In this document: positions 5,274 to 5,596 of the stretch, in pieces
Position numbering within the stretch: the stretch's first letter is position 1
Layout: every line of letters begins with the position of its first letter
NCBI GenBank assembly: GCA_028704125.1
Contig: JAQVLM010000239.1
Span: forward strand, 1-5,596
Source of the DNA: Opitutales bacterium
Lineage (GTDB): Bacteria > Verrucomicrobiota > Verrucomicrobiia > Opitutales > JAFGAQ01
DNA: 5,596 bases
Direction of reading: 5' to 3'
Program-made: the position numbers and the translations under genes
The notes under the pieces: model-generated
What the model was told of the DNA's origin: nothing
What the model saw: only the letters and a program-made list of their open reading frames with translations
The model's database searches: none

Positions 5274-5596
5274 CGAAATCGAGCCTGCAAAAACAGCTCG
5301 AAGCTGTCGAGGAGATTCGCAAGGGACAGCCCAAAAGGTTGAGTGCGGTGTTCGGTGAAGTGATCGACACGCGCATGCTTCGCAAGAAGCCTGGTGAGAG
5401 GAACCGGGCATTTACTCGTGAGACGGTGTTCTGGGCAGCACTGGGCCAGGTTTTTTGGGGCAGCAGTTACCGGGCAGCACTGCAGGAGATTCAACAGGCC
5501 CGCATGGAGGAGGGGCTCGATGCTTTGAGTGCCTCCACAAGCAGCTATTGCACGGCCAAGAAGGAGCGCATGGATGAAGTGGACCTCAAAGCAATA
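5219..5596 (+). CDS. IS4-family transposase, N-terminal 126 codons (3' end outside window)
   Basis: The frame is open from 5210 (after TAA 5207-5209) to the window end without a stop. The first plausible start is GTG 5219; the first ATG in frame is at codon 53, so an ATG start would lose most of the N-terminus. The region shows the N-terminal pattern of IS4 transposases: an amphipathic start, then RNRAFTRETVFWAALGQVF at 61-79 and ASTSSYCTAKKERM at 105-118, which corresponds to the family's TxxYCxARxRL helix. The DDE catalytic residues would lie downstream and cannot be judged. No Shine-Dalgarno precedes GTG, and a hairpin stands directly before it. The transposase cuts and moves its own element. 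It follows the secreted-protein gene by 108 nt, so the element's left end must lie in 5111-5218. Whether it is intact is unknown. Confidence 0.8.
   Translation, partial: MKQLKLYFKGFNRLFGRAPKSSLQKQLEAVEEIRKGQPKRLSAVFGEVIDTRMLRKKPGERNRAFTRETVFWAALGQVFWGSSYRAALQEIQQARMEEGLDALSASTSSYCTAKKERMDEVDLKAI

Larger units (their letters stand above)
5111..5596 (+). mobile_element. Left part of an IS4-family insertion sequence (end not resolved)
   Basis: The transposase implies an insertion sequence whose left terminal repeat lies between the secreted-protein stop (5110) and the start codon (about 5219). The right end is beyond the window, so neither the terminal inverted repeat nor a target duplication can be defined. 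Noteworthy bases are the small hairpin at 5138-5155 and the AT-rich stretch 5156-5180 with little coding signal. The annotated start of this feature is therefore only an outer limit. Confidence 0.5.

Noticed and set aside
5194..5494. Minus-strand open frames opposite the transposase (5194-5385 and 5258-5494)
   Set aside because: They are shadows of the plus-strand transposase frame, with no recognisable domain and no ribosome binding site.

Overview
The window looks like chromosomal DNA of moderate GC from a Verrucomicrobiota-like bacterium, possibly Opitutae/Puniceicoccales. I infer this from overall protein style: a four-helix PIN/TRAM protein, a secreted single-domain DNRLRE protein and an IS4-type transposase, with no single decisive marker. 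Nothing proves the taxon.

Layout. (1) Positions 1-217 (+): the 3' end of thyA, thymidylate synthase. (2) Positions 3411 down to 214 (-): a leftward gene run. Its first three genes are tightly packed: yggS (PLP homeostasis protein), pgsA (phosphatidylglycerophosphate synthase) and pgpA (phosphatidylglycerophosphatase A), with an 11-nt overlap and then a 4-nt ATGA overlap. After a gap of about 140 bp come a tiny membrane-protein gene interrupted by an in-frame TAG and then a YacL-like membrane PIN/TRAM protein, whose stop overlaps the thyA stop. (3) Positions 3412-3486: a 75-bp divergent intergenic region. (4) Positions 3487-4392 (+): a LysR-type regulator. (5) Positions 4418-5110 (+): a secreted protein with a DNRLRE/CBM96-like beta-sandwich. 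(6) Positions 5111-5596 (+): a hairpin, nested inverted repeats, and the first 126 codons of an IS4-family transposase that runs off the window.

How the genes work together. pgsA and pgpA encode consecutive steps of phosphatidylglycerol synthesis: CDP-diacylglycerol plus glycerol-3-phosphate gives PG-phosphate, which is dephosphorylated to PG. Their overlap implies coupled translation. yggS upstream is a housekeeping gene and probably shares the transcript. The right-hand third (secreted protein and transposase) looks like accessory DNA beside a housekeeping block.

I did not find a clearly new biological system. The points most worth checking are the TAG-interrupted small membrane-protein ORF (1261-1428, -) and the nested inverted repeats that enclose the transposase start (5180-5273).
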